From Rhodamnia argentea (lineage: Eukaryota > Streptophyta > Magnoliopsida > Myrtales > Myrtaceae): a stretch of DNA of 64,000 bases. The stretch is from NCBI RefSeq assembly GCF_020921035.1, contig NC_063156.1, positions 27,390,283-27,454,282 on the forward strand. Reading direction: 5' to 3'. Each line of letters begins with the position of its first letter. The stretch's first letter is position 1. The position numbers and the translations under genes are program-made. The notes under the pieces were generated by a model. That model did not search any database. It worked only from the letters and a program-made list of their open reading frames with translations, and had not been told where the DNA came from. This document shows positions 43,122-53,929 of this stretch, piece by piece.

Positions 43122-43687
43122 TAAGGGCGAGCATGGTTTCAGCGTAGCTATTGAAACCTAAAATTGGAATCATTGGGAACAGATTCAGTTTTAGGTTTCA
43201 AAATATGTATGGTAGGTTTCGGGTTTTAAAAATTGGGAAACATGTTCTAACCGGTAAGTTTCATGTTCCAAATAAGTGGAGTATGTAACCTGTAACAAGT
43301 TTTTGTGTTTTTCTTGATATATATCTTTGCGCGATCGTTCGAGATTCCATGTCATCGGATGATGAGTGTATAATCTAAAATCTCTAGTCCGAACTTCCAT
43401 TTTTCGCGATAGTTATGAATCAGATTTTTAGTTTGTTAATATTTCATTTTCAGTTGTGGTCAACAAATTGTAGCAGTAAATGATGATCGTTAAATGTGAC
43501 GATTTACTATAATCATTCAATTAAGAATATAAATGGAACCGATCTTAAAACCTGTAACAAGGTATGTTCCAGGTTCTAGAGTACGTAGGGTAGGTTACGG
43601 GTTTCAAAAAATGAAGAACCTATTTCGATAGGTAAGATCTAAGGTTCTAAGAGAAATCTATACGGAATTGAAAACCGCTCACCCCTA
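43122..43687. mobile_element. hAT-type MITE, 566 bp, with perfect 8-bp target duplication
   Basis: The ends are TAAGGGCGAGCATGG and, in reverse complement, TAGGGGTGAGCGG. They are flanked by GAAAAATT on both sides (43114-43121 and 43688-43695). An 8-bp duplication and TAGGGGTG-type termini are typical of the hAT superfamily. The interior has many diverged ggttcc/ggaacc-like words and no coding capacity. A sibling lies at 57384-57943. Confidence 0.85.
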
Positions 43688-43695
43688 GAAAAATT

Positions 43696-44964
43696 GATCA
43701 TATAATACCACATTAGAATTATGAAGGAAAGGCGATCAAATTCATGTTAAAATGCACCGAATTGTCAAATAAGAAGAAGGAAAAGTTAGAGCATTAAGTG
43801 CAAAAAATCAAAATACAATGATTTAATTGCAAAATTTCTTAAATTGATAGTCACCACTTACGAAATTTGAAGTTGCTTTTGTTGTTGTTTATATAAATGT
43901 TTTTAGAAGTTCTCTCGCGTTCAATGTGATATTCATATTAATAAGCCCAAACCCCATTTTGTCTCATTTTCAGAATTCCCATCTGGCCTTCATGTACAAA
44001 TCACCGTGATATTGTAGTGCACATTAACTTTAAAGACACAAACGTAAAATTGATCAAAGAAAACAAACAAAGATAGTAAAACAAAGAACTTAATTACCTA
44101 CTTTCCACTAAAACATTGCACCTAGTGACATTCTTAAACCATATCTTAAAGTGCAAATAAGTCAAAACTCAATTTTGACTCACTTGTAGAATTTCCATTA
44201 AGCCCTCAAATGCAAGCACTCTAATATTATTTAACGTTAAAGAGAAAGAGTAAAAGTGGCCAAACAAAAGAGGATGAAATCATGAAAGAAAGAAGTTCAC
44301 TACCTACTTTCCGCCAATTTTGTCTTTGCCCCATACATGATTGCCTTCCTTATTTCATTTTCCGAATTTCGAATTAATTTTTTGTGTTTATATATTGAAA
44401 ATTTATCAAGATGCTTATATAAAATTTGCTTTCCAGTGAAAAAATTCGTATGATGATAAACGCAATGTTAAGCATTTAAATGTCCATCTACTTAATTTGG
44501 TTGATTTTAATTGTTAATTTGGTTATAATTTTACACAAAGAATTGACAGTAATCGTGCTCGGGCATAACTCGTACATGAAGACTAACTTTTAAGATTAAA
44601 CAAGCAAAAAAAAAAAAAAAAGTGATAAAAGGAGAAAAAATAAAATAATTACTGTAAAGACAACTAACCTTTATTTGTCATTCGCAGCATCATGGCAAAT
44701 GAAGAAGAAGTTTGATGGAGCACTAGGCCTTATTTTTTCGAAGAAAAGGTATTAAATCAACGACTGTTTTTAATCTAATGACCACTTATATTTGAAATTG
44801 TCCCTCCACTTTAAGTTTGGATGGTTTGGTTTATAATTGGTTTTTTTTTGAGTTGTGTAGGTGGGTGCCGAGTTTAAGATTTAGAGATGAGCAGTTTTGG
44901 AAAGAAAATTCACTTCTTGTAAATAAAAATGCAAGCATAATTGATATAATGGTATAATTTGGGT
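43696..44964. other. AT-rich intergenic DNA
   Basis: No gene, RNA or clear repeat recognised. Confidence 0.5.
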
Positions 44965-45538
44965 GGGAAAAATTCTAAATAAGGATCCGAAATGTCATTA
45001 TTTTCTTAAATAAGGTTCTGAAGTGACTAAATCATCTCAAATAAGGACTTAACCTTATCGGTCGGCCAATCAAGGACATTTTTGTCAAAATATAAATTTA
45101 ATCTAATTTTTAGTTAACTTAAGTTAAAAATTTTAAAAGAACAGGAAAGATAGGCGAGAGTGGCCTTCGGTACCTTGGCAAGGGCCGATGACCCCGCGAC
45201 TAGAGGTGAGAGTCACCAGCCCTCGCCCGGGTTTCGGGGAGGGCCGCGACCTCCCCCAGAGCCGGGCGAGGGTCAAGCCCTCTCCCGGTTCTAGCGAGGG
45301 GCGCCGGCAACTCTACTAGCCATCGTTGTTTCCATTTTTTTAAAATTTTCAAAATAAACTAAAAAAAAAAGCAAAGGAAAAAAAAGAGCGAATGACGAAA
45401 ATGCCCATGTCAATAGGTGAGAAGTTTCTTTTTTGAGGCTGATATGGCTATTTTAGGCTTTAATTTAAAATAATATCCACTTCATGCTCTTATTTGAGAA
45501 AGTAATGACACTTCATACTTTTATTTGGAATTTTCTCA
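44965..45538. repeat. Inverted-repeat element with GC-rich core upstream of NADKc
   Basis: The left end (gggaaaaattctaaataagg, then gaaatgtcattattttctta) matches the reverse complement of the right end (gagaaaattccaaataaaag, then tatgaagtgtcattactttc). The core at about 45150-45320 is strongly GC-rich and partly self-complementary (ctcgcccggg and gccgggcgag). No coding capacity. Confidence 0.7.
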
Positions 45539-45879
45539 TTCTGATATTTTCAAAAGTCAAAGTATATAAGTAATTATTCGGTAAAAGGTGAGATCATGTT
45601 TTTCATTTTCGAATAATACCAGAAGAATATCTTGCTTTTGTTGCTTTCAACGTCTGATGAATCCAAGAATCGTGTAATGTTTTGCACGAGAGAACCAGGC
45701 CAGAACACACTTTCTTGGTATTCAAGCACGACATGAAAAACGTCAAACCTCATGCACGTATTTTTGCCCATGTTCAATCACATCTCTCCACAACGTGCCA
45801 CCTCGTCACTGCATGGTCTCCCAAAGTTTCCATTTTTAGATGTCCAAAACAGCTCATTGCCATGGAAAAAACCGCTGCT

Positions 45880-45887
45880 TATATAAA
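45880..45887 (+). promoter_or_regulatory. TATA box of the NADKc gene
   Basis: TATATAAA lies about 100 bases upstream of the proposed start codon, leaving a leader of about 75 bases that contains the CT repeat. Confidence 0.6.
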
Positions 45888-45903
45888 CATACAAATGTCC
45901 ATC

Positions 45904-45928
45904 CTCTCTCTCTCTCTCTCTCTCTCCC
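45904..45928 (+). repeat. (CT)n in the NADKc leader
   Basis: About 12 CT units just downstream of the TATA box; CT-rich stretches are common in plant 5' leaders and core promoters. Confidence 0.9.
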
Positions 45929-45987
45929 CTTCACAACGCAAGAACTAAGCCAATTCTGAATCGCCTCTTCTCTGGGTAACTCAAAAC

Positions 45988-48417
45988 ATGCAGAGAGGTT
46001 AGGAACGATCCAACTTCATTGCGGTTTTGCAAATACTCCATGCCCCTTGATCTGATACAATCTCGTTGTTTACAACATTCTTCTCTATCGCAGACTACAA
46101 TGGCAGACCCACCTTCTCGCAGATCGTCGTGGCGTCCTCCATAGGGTTGATCATCGCTGCAGCCATGCGGTATCAGCTGCGGAGGCTGAGAGACCGGAGG
46201 ATAGCCCCGCGCCTGCGGTTATCCGACTCCGGCCGGGTCATCAAGCTCGAAAAGTTCTCCCATTATGTAGGTAATTCTATGATCCAAAATCTCTCTGCCA
46301 GTCCCTGGATTGATGTGAACTTGAATGCAATAATGACTATTTCCGCAAGCAATGCTGATTGAAAACTTGTAGAATCTTGCTTGATTTGAAAGATGCAAAC
46401 TCAACATGGTCAAGAAAAAGAAAAATTTCCGCCGCAATGGATTGATGTCAATTGCCTTGTGATCAATCATTTCCATCTCGTACACCTTCAATCGAAACTG
46501 AAACGCTCTTAAATATTCCCGCAGCGAGGCAAATGGGATTCAGCGACAGAAGAGAATGTCCGCACCTATGCAAATTAGCTGCTGAATACATCACCAAGTG
46601 TGAAGGTTTCGAGGATGACATCTACACTTTCTTCTCGGGCGAACCGGATGCGGATTCGCTCTTTGTGAAGCTTGTGGAAGAGTTCGAGAGGTGCATCCTC
46701 AGCTACTTTGCATTCCACTGGAGCCACGCTGAGATTATGCTCAGTCAGGTATGTTGGAAAGGCAATGCGCCACAAGCACATGTAGTTAAATAGATGAAAA
46801 GACTAATTTGTTCGGATTGCACTCTTTCAGGTCTTAAGTTCTGATGCCGAGCCCAAGAGGAAGTTGAAGGACATTGTCATGAAGGCAACTAGGTAGGCCT
46901 CTAGAGCTCATACCGACAAATCCGGCATTTAACGGCGTCACTATTGGTCCTGGTACTTATTTGCTGGCTCCAACAATTGAATGGTAGATGAGAGTTACCG
47001 CAAAGGAAACGTTAATGCATATGCGCATGTATCGCAATCTGAGAACACTTAAAGTTTGTGAAGAAGCATGTATGAAACTTTGAAATACCAAAGAAAGTTA
47101 GCTGTTGGAAATTTATTCCTTTTGCAATATAAGAACTTCAAAGAACTGTCAATCACTATACTTGAAAAGCATTTGGCAATAAGCAAATTTAGCCTAGAGA
47201 CTACTCCAAAAGAAAGAAAAAACAGATAATGCACTTCATGTGCTGTTCCTTTCCGTGATGGAGACGATCATGAACAGTAAGATCGTATTGCATCACCTGA
47301 AGCAAATAAGATCAACTCAGGGGTGAGAAAAGAGATAGAGGAATGGTGAAATTAGATCGTTTGCAACAGATTTAGCACATCCAGTGATCTTATAAGGTTC
47401 TGCAAAATAGAGGAATTTATTGAAAATCGCTTTCTTCCTGTATAGATGGTTCAATCTAATGTTTCCTTCATGTCATACGAAATGCAGACAACAAAGATTC
47501 GAGACCGTGACGAAAAACCTAAAAGTGGCTAGAGTTTTCACAACATTAGTGGAGGAGATGAAGGCAATCAGGTCATCAAACGATGACTCAGAGTGCACTG
47601 ATGTAATGGCTCCGGTGGCTCACAGTGACCGGAGTCCGGTCCTCCTCTTCATGGGTGGTGGGATGGGAGCAGGAAAGAGCACTGTTCTGAAGGACATTCT
47701 GAAAGAGTAAAGTCCGCTATAAGTTCTTCTTCTAATACAGCTCTGCATTAGATTATGTTCCTCTCATATCGATTGCTTCCAGGATTAGAAGTTAGTTTTG
47801 TAGCCTTTTCATTAGATAAATCCGATTCTGAGACAGAGCAATTACTTACTTTCCTGTAATCCGAGGTAATTTCACATGAAATAAGCTTATGGATGTCCTT
47901 TCCCGTTTTAAGTACTGATGAGTACTATGTTTCAATATTTTCTCCAGCATTGTCCAGGTCTCATTTTTGAAGCCATAAAACATAGTAATTTTTGCTTGTT
48001 CTGCTTGTTTCTTTTCCCCCCCAAAATACAATACAGATCATACTGAAGGGGGATATTGGAAAATGAAGGTTTTAGACTTCCTTGCAGTCATATGACCACA
48101 AAAGTTTTATCTGACAACTTTATTCATCTCACATATTGTTGAGATCCGTTCTTCACAAGCACTCCCCACTAAAATAGATAATGCATCTCGTAAGTAGCCC
48201 TGGAGAAAACTAAACATGCGAATTTACATATAGTAAGACAACTTACAGTGACTCCCCTGGGTGATTGTGCACAGGCCACTCTGGGCAGGAGCAGCGGGGA
48301 ATGCAGTAATCATCGAGGCAGATGCCTTCAAAGAATCTGATGTCATTTACAGAGCCCTTAGCTCCAGAGGCCACCACGTTGACATGCTGCAAACTGCTGA
48401 ACTAGTGAGACATGAAA

Positions 48418-48468
<51 letters not shown>

Positions 48469-49849
48469 CGTGCATGCGTTCACATGTGGAATGAGAACTG
48501 CGAAGTCAACTTCTGTCTTGTGGAAAATCTGACAAAGGGTAGTCGCAGAACTAAATACACAAAAAGAGAAAGTTGCAACCTCTCTCACTTCCGTGTTCTT
48601 ATTTCCTCCAATGTATGTCCAGAAGAACCATATTGGTATATATTCCATTGACTGATCTTTATGTCAATACAAATTTCAGCTGACTTTCGTTGATTCCCTA
48701 TTAATTTGAAAGTTTTGTCCTGCTGTTAACCTGAAAAGAACTAGTCAGTAGAGGTTCTTGGTTTGTGTGGTAGTTCTTGAGTTGCTTTTCGATATTTGAG
48801 AGGACAATACTTTTTGAGTGTCTAACTGAAGATAGGGATTGGATGATTTTCCAAACAGGTGCACCAATCATCTACTGATGCAGCGTCATCCTTACTCGTC
48901 ACAGCACTAAATGAAGGACGTGATGTGATCATGGATGGCACACTTTCCTGGGTGCCATTCGTTGTGCAGACAATAACAATGGCCAGAAACGTCCACCGCC
49001 ATCGCTATCGCATGGGTGTTGGCTATCGGAAGGGAGAAGATGGGTCGGTGACGGAAAACTACTGGGAGCGTATTGAGGAAGAAGAACAGGAACAAGTTGG
49101 GGGAAAAAAGAGAAAACCATACAGGATAGAGTTAGTTGGAGTTGTTTGTGATGCTTACTTGGCTGTTATCAGAGGAATAAGGTATGCAGAATTCTATATA
49201 GCTTTATGTTTTTAATCTTCGTTTCTTCTTCAATGGGAATAGGTTTTCTATCTCACAATATTGACGAGAATTCGGGTGTTTCCAGGAGAGCAATCATGTG
49301 CAGAAGAGCCGTGAGGGTGAAATCTCAGTTACGATCACACAAGAGATTTGCGACTGCGTTTTTAACTTACTGTCAACTTGTCGACAATGCTAGGCTATAT
49401 TGCACTAATGCTCTAGAAGGGCCTCCAAAGGTACTTCTATACTTTCTTCTCTATCAATGTTTCATTCTGTCAAGCCTCTCTAATGCAGTGTAACAACTTC
49501 ATCTCAACATCAAGTTCAAGGCCTAAAGAACAAAAGCTACACATATATTTCTCTTAGCTATAGAAACTCTTGGATTCATGTGAGCTTGCGTCTTTTTGCT
49601 CCCTTTGTCAAGTTGATAGGATGGAAAGACAGAGACAAGACACTGTTGGTTGATCCAGAGGAAATAAGCTGTTTGGAAACAGTCGGCAGATTGAACGAAG
49701 AGGCAGACTCCATAAATGAGCTCTACAGACGACCAAACCCGGCTTGTGAGGCTGGTTCAGTTTGGAAAGACATCGTCCTATCACCTTCGAGGATAAACAT
49801 ACAGCAGGAGCTGAAGTATTCGATCCAGAAAGTTGAAAGATCAAAGTGA
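45988..49849 (+). CDS. NADKc: Calmodulin-dependent NAD kinase NADKc-like (P-loop, zeta-toxin-fold kinase), 9 exons
   Basis: Exons: 45988-45997, 46094-46270, 46525-46748, 46831-46892, 47488-47706, 48275-48404, 48859-49181, 49286-49430, 49613-49849; phases agree, giving 1527 nt and 508 residues. The first exon is only 10 nt (ATG CAG AGA G); it is inferred because the second exon has no in-frame ATG before its membrane segment and the splice signals fit. Residues about 11-28 (FSQIVVASSIGLIIAAA) form one membrane anchor, followed by a basic stretch RYQLRRLRDRR. Walker A is GGGMGAGKST at 214-223 (Lys221). The later MDGTLSWVPFVVQTI and GVVCDAYLAVIRGIR blocks match the family of Arabidopsis At1g04280 (NADKc), which phosphorylates NAD+ to NADP+ under Ca2+/calmodulin. 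Despite the Pfam name of the fold, this is a metabolic kinase. Localisation and calmodulin binding are carried over from that family, not shown here. Confidence 0.82.
48422..48465 (+). repeat. (CT)n microsatellite in intron 6 of NADKc
   Basis: About 22 perfect CT units, beginning about 18 bases after the exon 6 donor. Confidence 0.95.
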
Positions 49850-52739
49850 CTGATTCCTGATGCGGTACTGAAGCTGCATACTAGAATTTGCAATTCAGCT
49901 TCACGCTTCGATCAGACTTTTGTTATTTTGATCAGAAGCATAGGAAACTCGGCGGAATAGATGGAGCTTGTATGTAAATTTAAGCATCTGAGTTTTATTG
50001 CAACTCTAAATTCATAAAAGCAACACTAGGCCGTCATCATTAAAGAGTGCTAAAGGGAACTGATACAATTGTGGCTTGCTTAGAAGAATCTGTACATCAT
50101 GCGGGCTTGGTGAAAATTTCAACAATCAGTAGAAGTTTGCATACTCTCAAGATAGCAGGACTACAAAACCTGAATAGAAAGAGCATAAGATTCACATAGA
50201 TACCGTGCTTATGGAGTGACAGAACCGACACAATAACACATTTCAGCTCAGACACTACTAAGCAAGAGCAAATCACATTTATCCAATCACTGATATATGT
50301 TGCACTCGACCAGCAACAATCATCATCAAGATTCAACAGTAACTTTGTCATAAATTTCCACATTTACGAAAGACAGGAAGGAAAGCATTTATATTGCGGT
50401 AGAGGTGAAAACATTTCGGAAATTCAAGGAAAGAATATACAAGATACTAAAGTGTGCTTGGTTCTTGAAAATTTTACCATAGTTTTCTGTTTTCTTGAAA
50501 ATGCATTTGGTTCACGTACATTAAGCTTTTCAACTGGAATGCAGATTTTGAAAGCATGTTTGCTTAAAGTGTTAATTACTGCAACATGGCATATAATTGT
50601 ATTGGAACAGATTGATAAATATTAACTGAACATAGGTGGTTTTCTCATTTTTGTTTTTCCCTTTTCGCTCCATCGAAAATGCAAAGCCTTTTTTGTTTTT
50701 GTGCTTGAAAAAATTGCGAGGATTGAGAAAGGATCAGAATAGGAAAACCACAAAGTTAATAGTTGGCCAGAGTTGTAGCTTCACCAAGTTCTTAGGATCC
50801 TCAGCTTCTTCAAGCTTGGCTTTTACCCCCAAAATGAGATGGACCTTGGGTGAAGCCACCATGACTGTCTTCGGTTCATTGCTTTGTCTACTTCGTCGAA
50901 GTAAATTGAGGACATTTCAGGAAGATGCTTGCCAAACAAGTCTTCAGTGAGATTTTGAGAAATGAAAACAGATAAATAGAAACTCTTTTACGTGCCAAAC
51001 AGTGTGCCGAAACACGAACTCTCAGCCAAGGTTCGCTCACCAAGTTTAATAACTTCAGACGCCACATGAACGCCTCATTACTAGTTTTCTTGCCGTTATC
51101 ATATGTTCTTAGGGACTGGGAACACTCGTTTCTCCCGGCACCACCCGAAGCTCTCCCGGCACAGCTCAATAGTTAATCTTCAACGGACGATGCCGAAAAG
51201 TTTGTTCCTTCTAGGAGGAATCAAATCAAAACAAGGAAGCATACTGGAGAATCTCGGTAATCATCGACCTTTTTCGGAAGTGTGGCAAACATTCATGATA
51301 TCCAGAAGTCATGTTTCTCCTAAAAGCAGTCAGATCGGATCGTTTCCATTACATAATGCAAAGAAACTAAAGTTTCGGCATCTGAATTTCTCTCTTCCAG
51401 AGTCAGTAGAAAGAAGCTAGATTTCAAGTTGCCCATTTCCATTATTTATGTCGAGTGCCGTCAAAATCCAATACTAGCTGAGCTGAAACACTACAGAGAC
51501 TTGACACCAGTTCATCATCATATGGTAGGAGAGCCATGGCATTCGAAAAACAATCAGCCTTCAAGTAAAGAAAGATTGACAAGATAATTGAGAAACCTAA
51601 TTAAAGATCCGAAAATAACCTCAGTTGCTCCGTTTGCGTCGAACCATAATCTCAACAAGAGACAGGCGCTGTATCAAGAACTGGGCATCGCAGAATATGG
51701 TTAAACTGTTACAACTTCTGGTCCATGGGATGTGCCTTAAGGCTGCTGATGTCTTGAGTCCCAAAAGTCTTTGTTTTATCCCCTCAAGTCCCAATTTTCA
51801 ATTGATCCTCTTCTAATGCCTAAGTGCACCTTCTTCTCCAGGAATTGTCCAAAAGAACAAGCAAGCAGGATTTTCCTGAAGACAGGCATTGCTTGACACC
51901 ATTAGCTGAGAGTAGCTTAATTCTGTCTGAACCTAGGAAAATCACACTCGAAGATGAAGTCACTTTTTTTTTTTTTCCTTACATGTGAACCTCAGAAAAC
52001 CTCAGCTCAGGTGAGGGATAGGACAGGATTGTGTTTCTCTTGGATAAGCTCAAGTTGGGCCCATTCCATACCTCAGAAATTTGCAGAGATGGATTCGTGT
52101 CTTGTTCTAAAACAATGATTGAACTCCACACACCCCCACATACAAAACATGGATGATGCAAAAGATCAAGTTGACCCTCTCTTGGTAAAAACCCCCCACC
52201 ATAGAAATGTAGTCCACAAACAAAGTCATTCCACCAGCGTAGCCCAAGATCAATGCAGAAGCCGAAATCATCAGAACTTACCTAGGAAGGCCAATCCAAA
52301 GATGCCTTCTCGAGCAAGCGATCTGCACACTGATCCCATTTGCAAATCCTAATCGAGCTCCACGCAGATTTAGATCTCGCAGGATGATTGCACTATTTAC
52401 TGTGAAAGACAAACAGAGAGATGTTGAAGAAAAGGTTAGGATGAGTGAAGAGAAAGGATTCAAGCCATGGTTCGACGGAACATCATCCCCTCGTGATCTA
52501 TTCAACCAACTGAAGTACATATCTAGAAAATGCTAACCCCCAAAAGCCATTAGAAACTTACAGAGAACAAAGCAAGAACATGAAAAGAAGAAACGAGAGA
52601 AAGAAAGAAAGAAAGAAAGAAAGAAAATTCCGATGCTATGTATTTCCCAAGAGGCCTCACAATACAATACCAACGAGTTCTATGGAATTTACCGGAACTA
52701 CCCCTAGACAAAGCATTCTATCTCGCTCTATGGCTTCCA
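49850..52739. other. Intergenic DNA between NADKc and histone H1
   Basis: No supported gene. Short minus-strand stretches near 50950-50830 read like protein in two different frames, and neither can be extended. The last 150 bases next to the H1 stop codon are its likely 3' UTR and hold an AAAG microsatellite. Confidence 0.45.
52596..52627. repeat. (GAAA)n microsatellite
   Basis: About seven GAAA units roughly 115-145 bases beyond the H1 stop codon. Confidence 0.9.
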
Positions 52740-53727
52740 TCACTTCTTCGCCTTCCGTGCCGAAGGCTTCCTCGTGGGCGACTTGACGCTCTTCGGCTTG
52801 ACGCTCTTTGCCGATGCCTTCTTTGCCGCCAGGGCCTTCTTAGGAGGCGCCACCTTCTTCCCCGGAGAGGTCCTCGTCGAGGTCCTTGAAGCTTTCGCTG
52901 GCTTCTCCTTGGCTTTCGGCTTGGCCGCGGCCGTGGCCTTAGCCTTCGGGGCAGCTGGCTTCGGCTTGGCAGCTGCGGCCTTGGGCTTGGCCTTAGCCGC
53001 CTTCGACTTGGCAGCTGCAGCAGAAACCTTGGGCTTAGCCGCAGGGGCCTTAGGCTTCGGCTTAGCAGCTGCTTTCGGCTTGGCTGAGGCCTTCGCAGCA
53101 GGCTTGGCCGACTTCGTCTCCTTTGGCTTAGCAGCGGCCTTCGCCTTCGGTTTTGGCTTTGGCTTTGCAGAAGCTTTCGGCTTCGACGGCTTCTTAGCCA
53201 CGGAGGCCGGCTTGGGAGCCACCGCCGCCGTCGCCGCCGCCGATTTCCCTGGAGGTAGCTTGAACGAGCCTTTGACCTTCGTGATCTTGCCGGAGCTCAC
53301 AAGCTTCTTCAAATGGAAGAGCAACAGCTTCCTGAAGTTGGGCGGAAGCTGCTTGTGCTTTTCCTCGTTAAACTTGGCGATGGCGTACTGGCTCGAGCCG
53401 GACTTCTCCTTCAACGTTACGATCGCGTCCTTTATCATCTGCAAAAATCCGCAAACGTAAACGACATCAGAGACCATCCCGAATAACTCAAAACGACGCT
53501 AAAACCTTGAATAGATTTCCGGAGTCGGAAACGTTCATCGTTACCTCTTCGTACGGAGGATGAGAAGGAGGATTGCGGGGCTTCTTCGCAGCGGCGGGCT
53601 TCTTGGCCTTGGGCTCCTTGGCCTTCTTCGACTTCCCGGCCTTCGGCGCCGGGTTCTCGTCGGCCACCTCCGGGTTGGCCGGCTCAGGCGCCGGCTCCAC
53701 CGCCGGCAACGGCTCCTCAGTCGCCAT
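52740..53727 (-). CDS. Linker histone H1, 2 exons
   Basis: Exons 53727-53545 and 53438-52740, joined by a 106-bp intron inside the start of the globular domain; 882 nt, 293 residues. The N-terminal tail (1-55) is Pro/Glu then Lys/Ala rich. The winged-helix H15 domain (about 55-125) reads PSHPPYEEMIKDAIVTLKEK, then SSQYAIAKFNEEKHKQLPPN and ending KVKGSFKL. The long C-terminal tail is almost only Lys, Ala and Pro with many AKPKA repeats and a few S/TP motifs, as expected for DNA-compacting H1. The start is the ATG of MATEEPLPAV. The high GC of the tail is coding constraint, not transfer; long open frames on the opposite strand are its shadows. Confidence 0.96.
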
Positions 53728-53913
53728 CAACGAGCCTAGAGATTTTATCCGAATTTTGGAAGGATTAGGGTTTCGCCGGCCGAAATGGAGGAGCTAGAGA
53801 CGGCAGAGGAGAGAGAGAGAGGATTGGGATCGGCGATCGAGAGAGATCGATCGATCGTGAGTGTGCGCGTCTCTGCGGGTAATTTCGTTGAGAGAAGAAG
53901 ACGGAAATGGCAG

Positions 53914-53924
53914 AATTTAAATAG
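53914..53924 (-). promoter_or_regulatory. TATA-like element of histone H1
   Basis: TATTTAAATTC on the minus strand about 190 bases upstream of the ATG, before a CT- and GA-rich leader. Confidence 0.5.
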
Positions 53925-53929
53925 TCCGA

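Noticed and set aside
50820-50955. Minus-strand protein-like stretches (LTEDLFGKHLPEMSSIYFDE in one frame, LGVKAKLEEAEDPKNL in another)
   Set aside because: Two overlapping frames look equally coding, so at least one is chance; neither extends through credible splice sites and I recognise no family.
52774-53460. 228-residue Ala/Phe/Gly-rich open frame on the plus strand
   Set aside because: It is the antisense of the histone H1 lysine/alanine tail; such low-complexity tails keep the opposite strand open.
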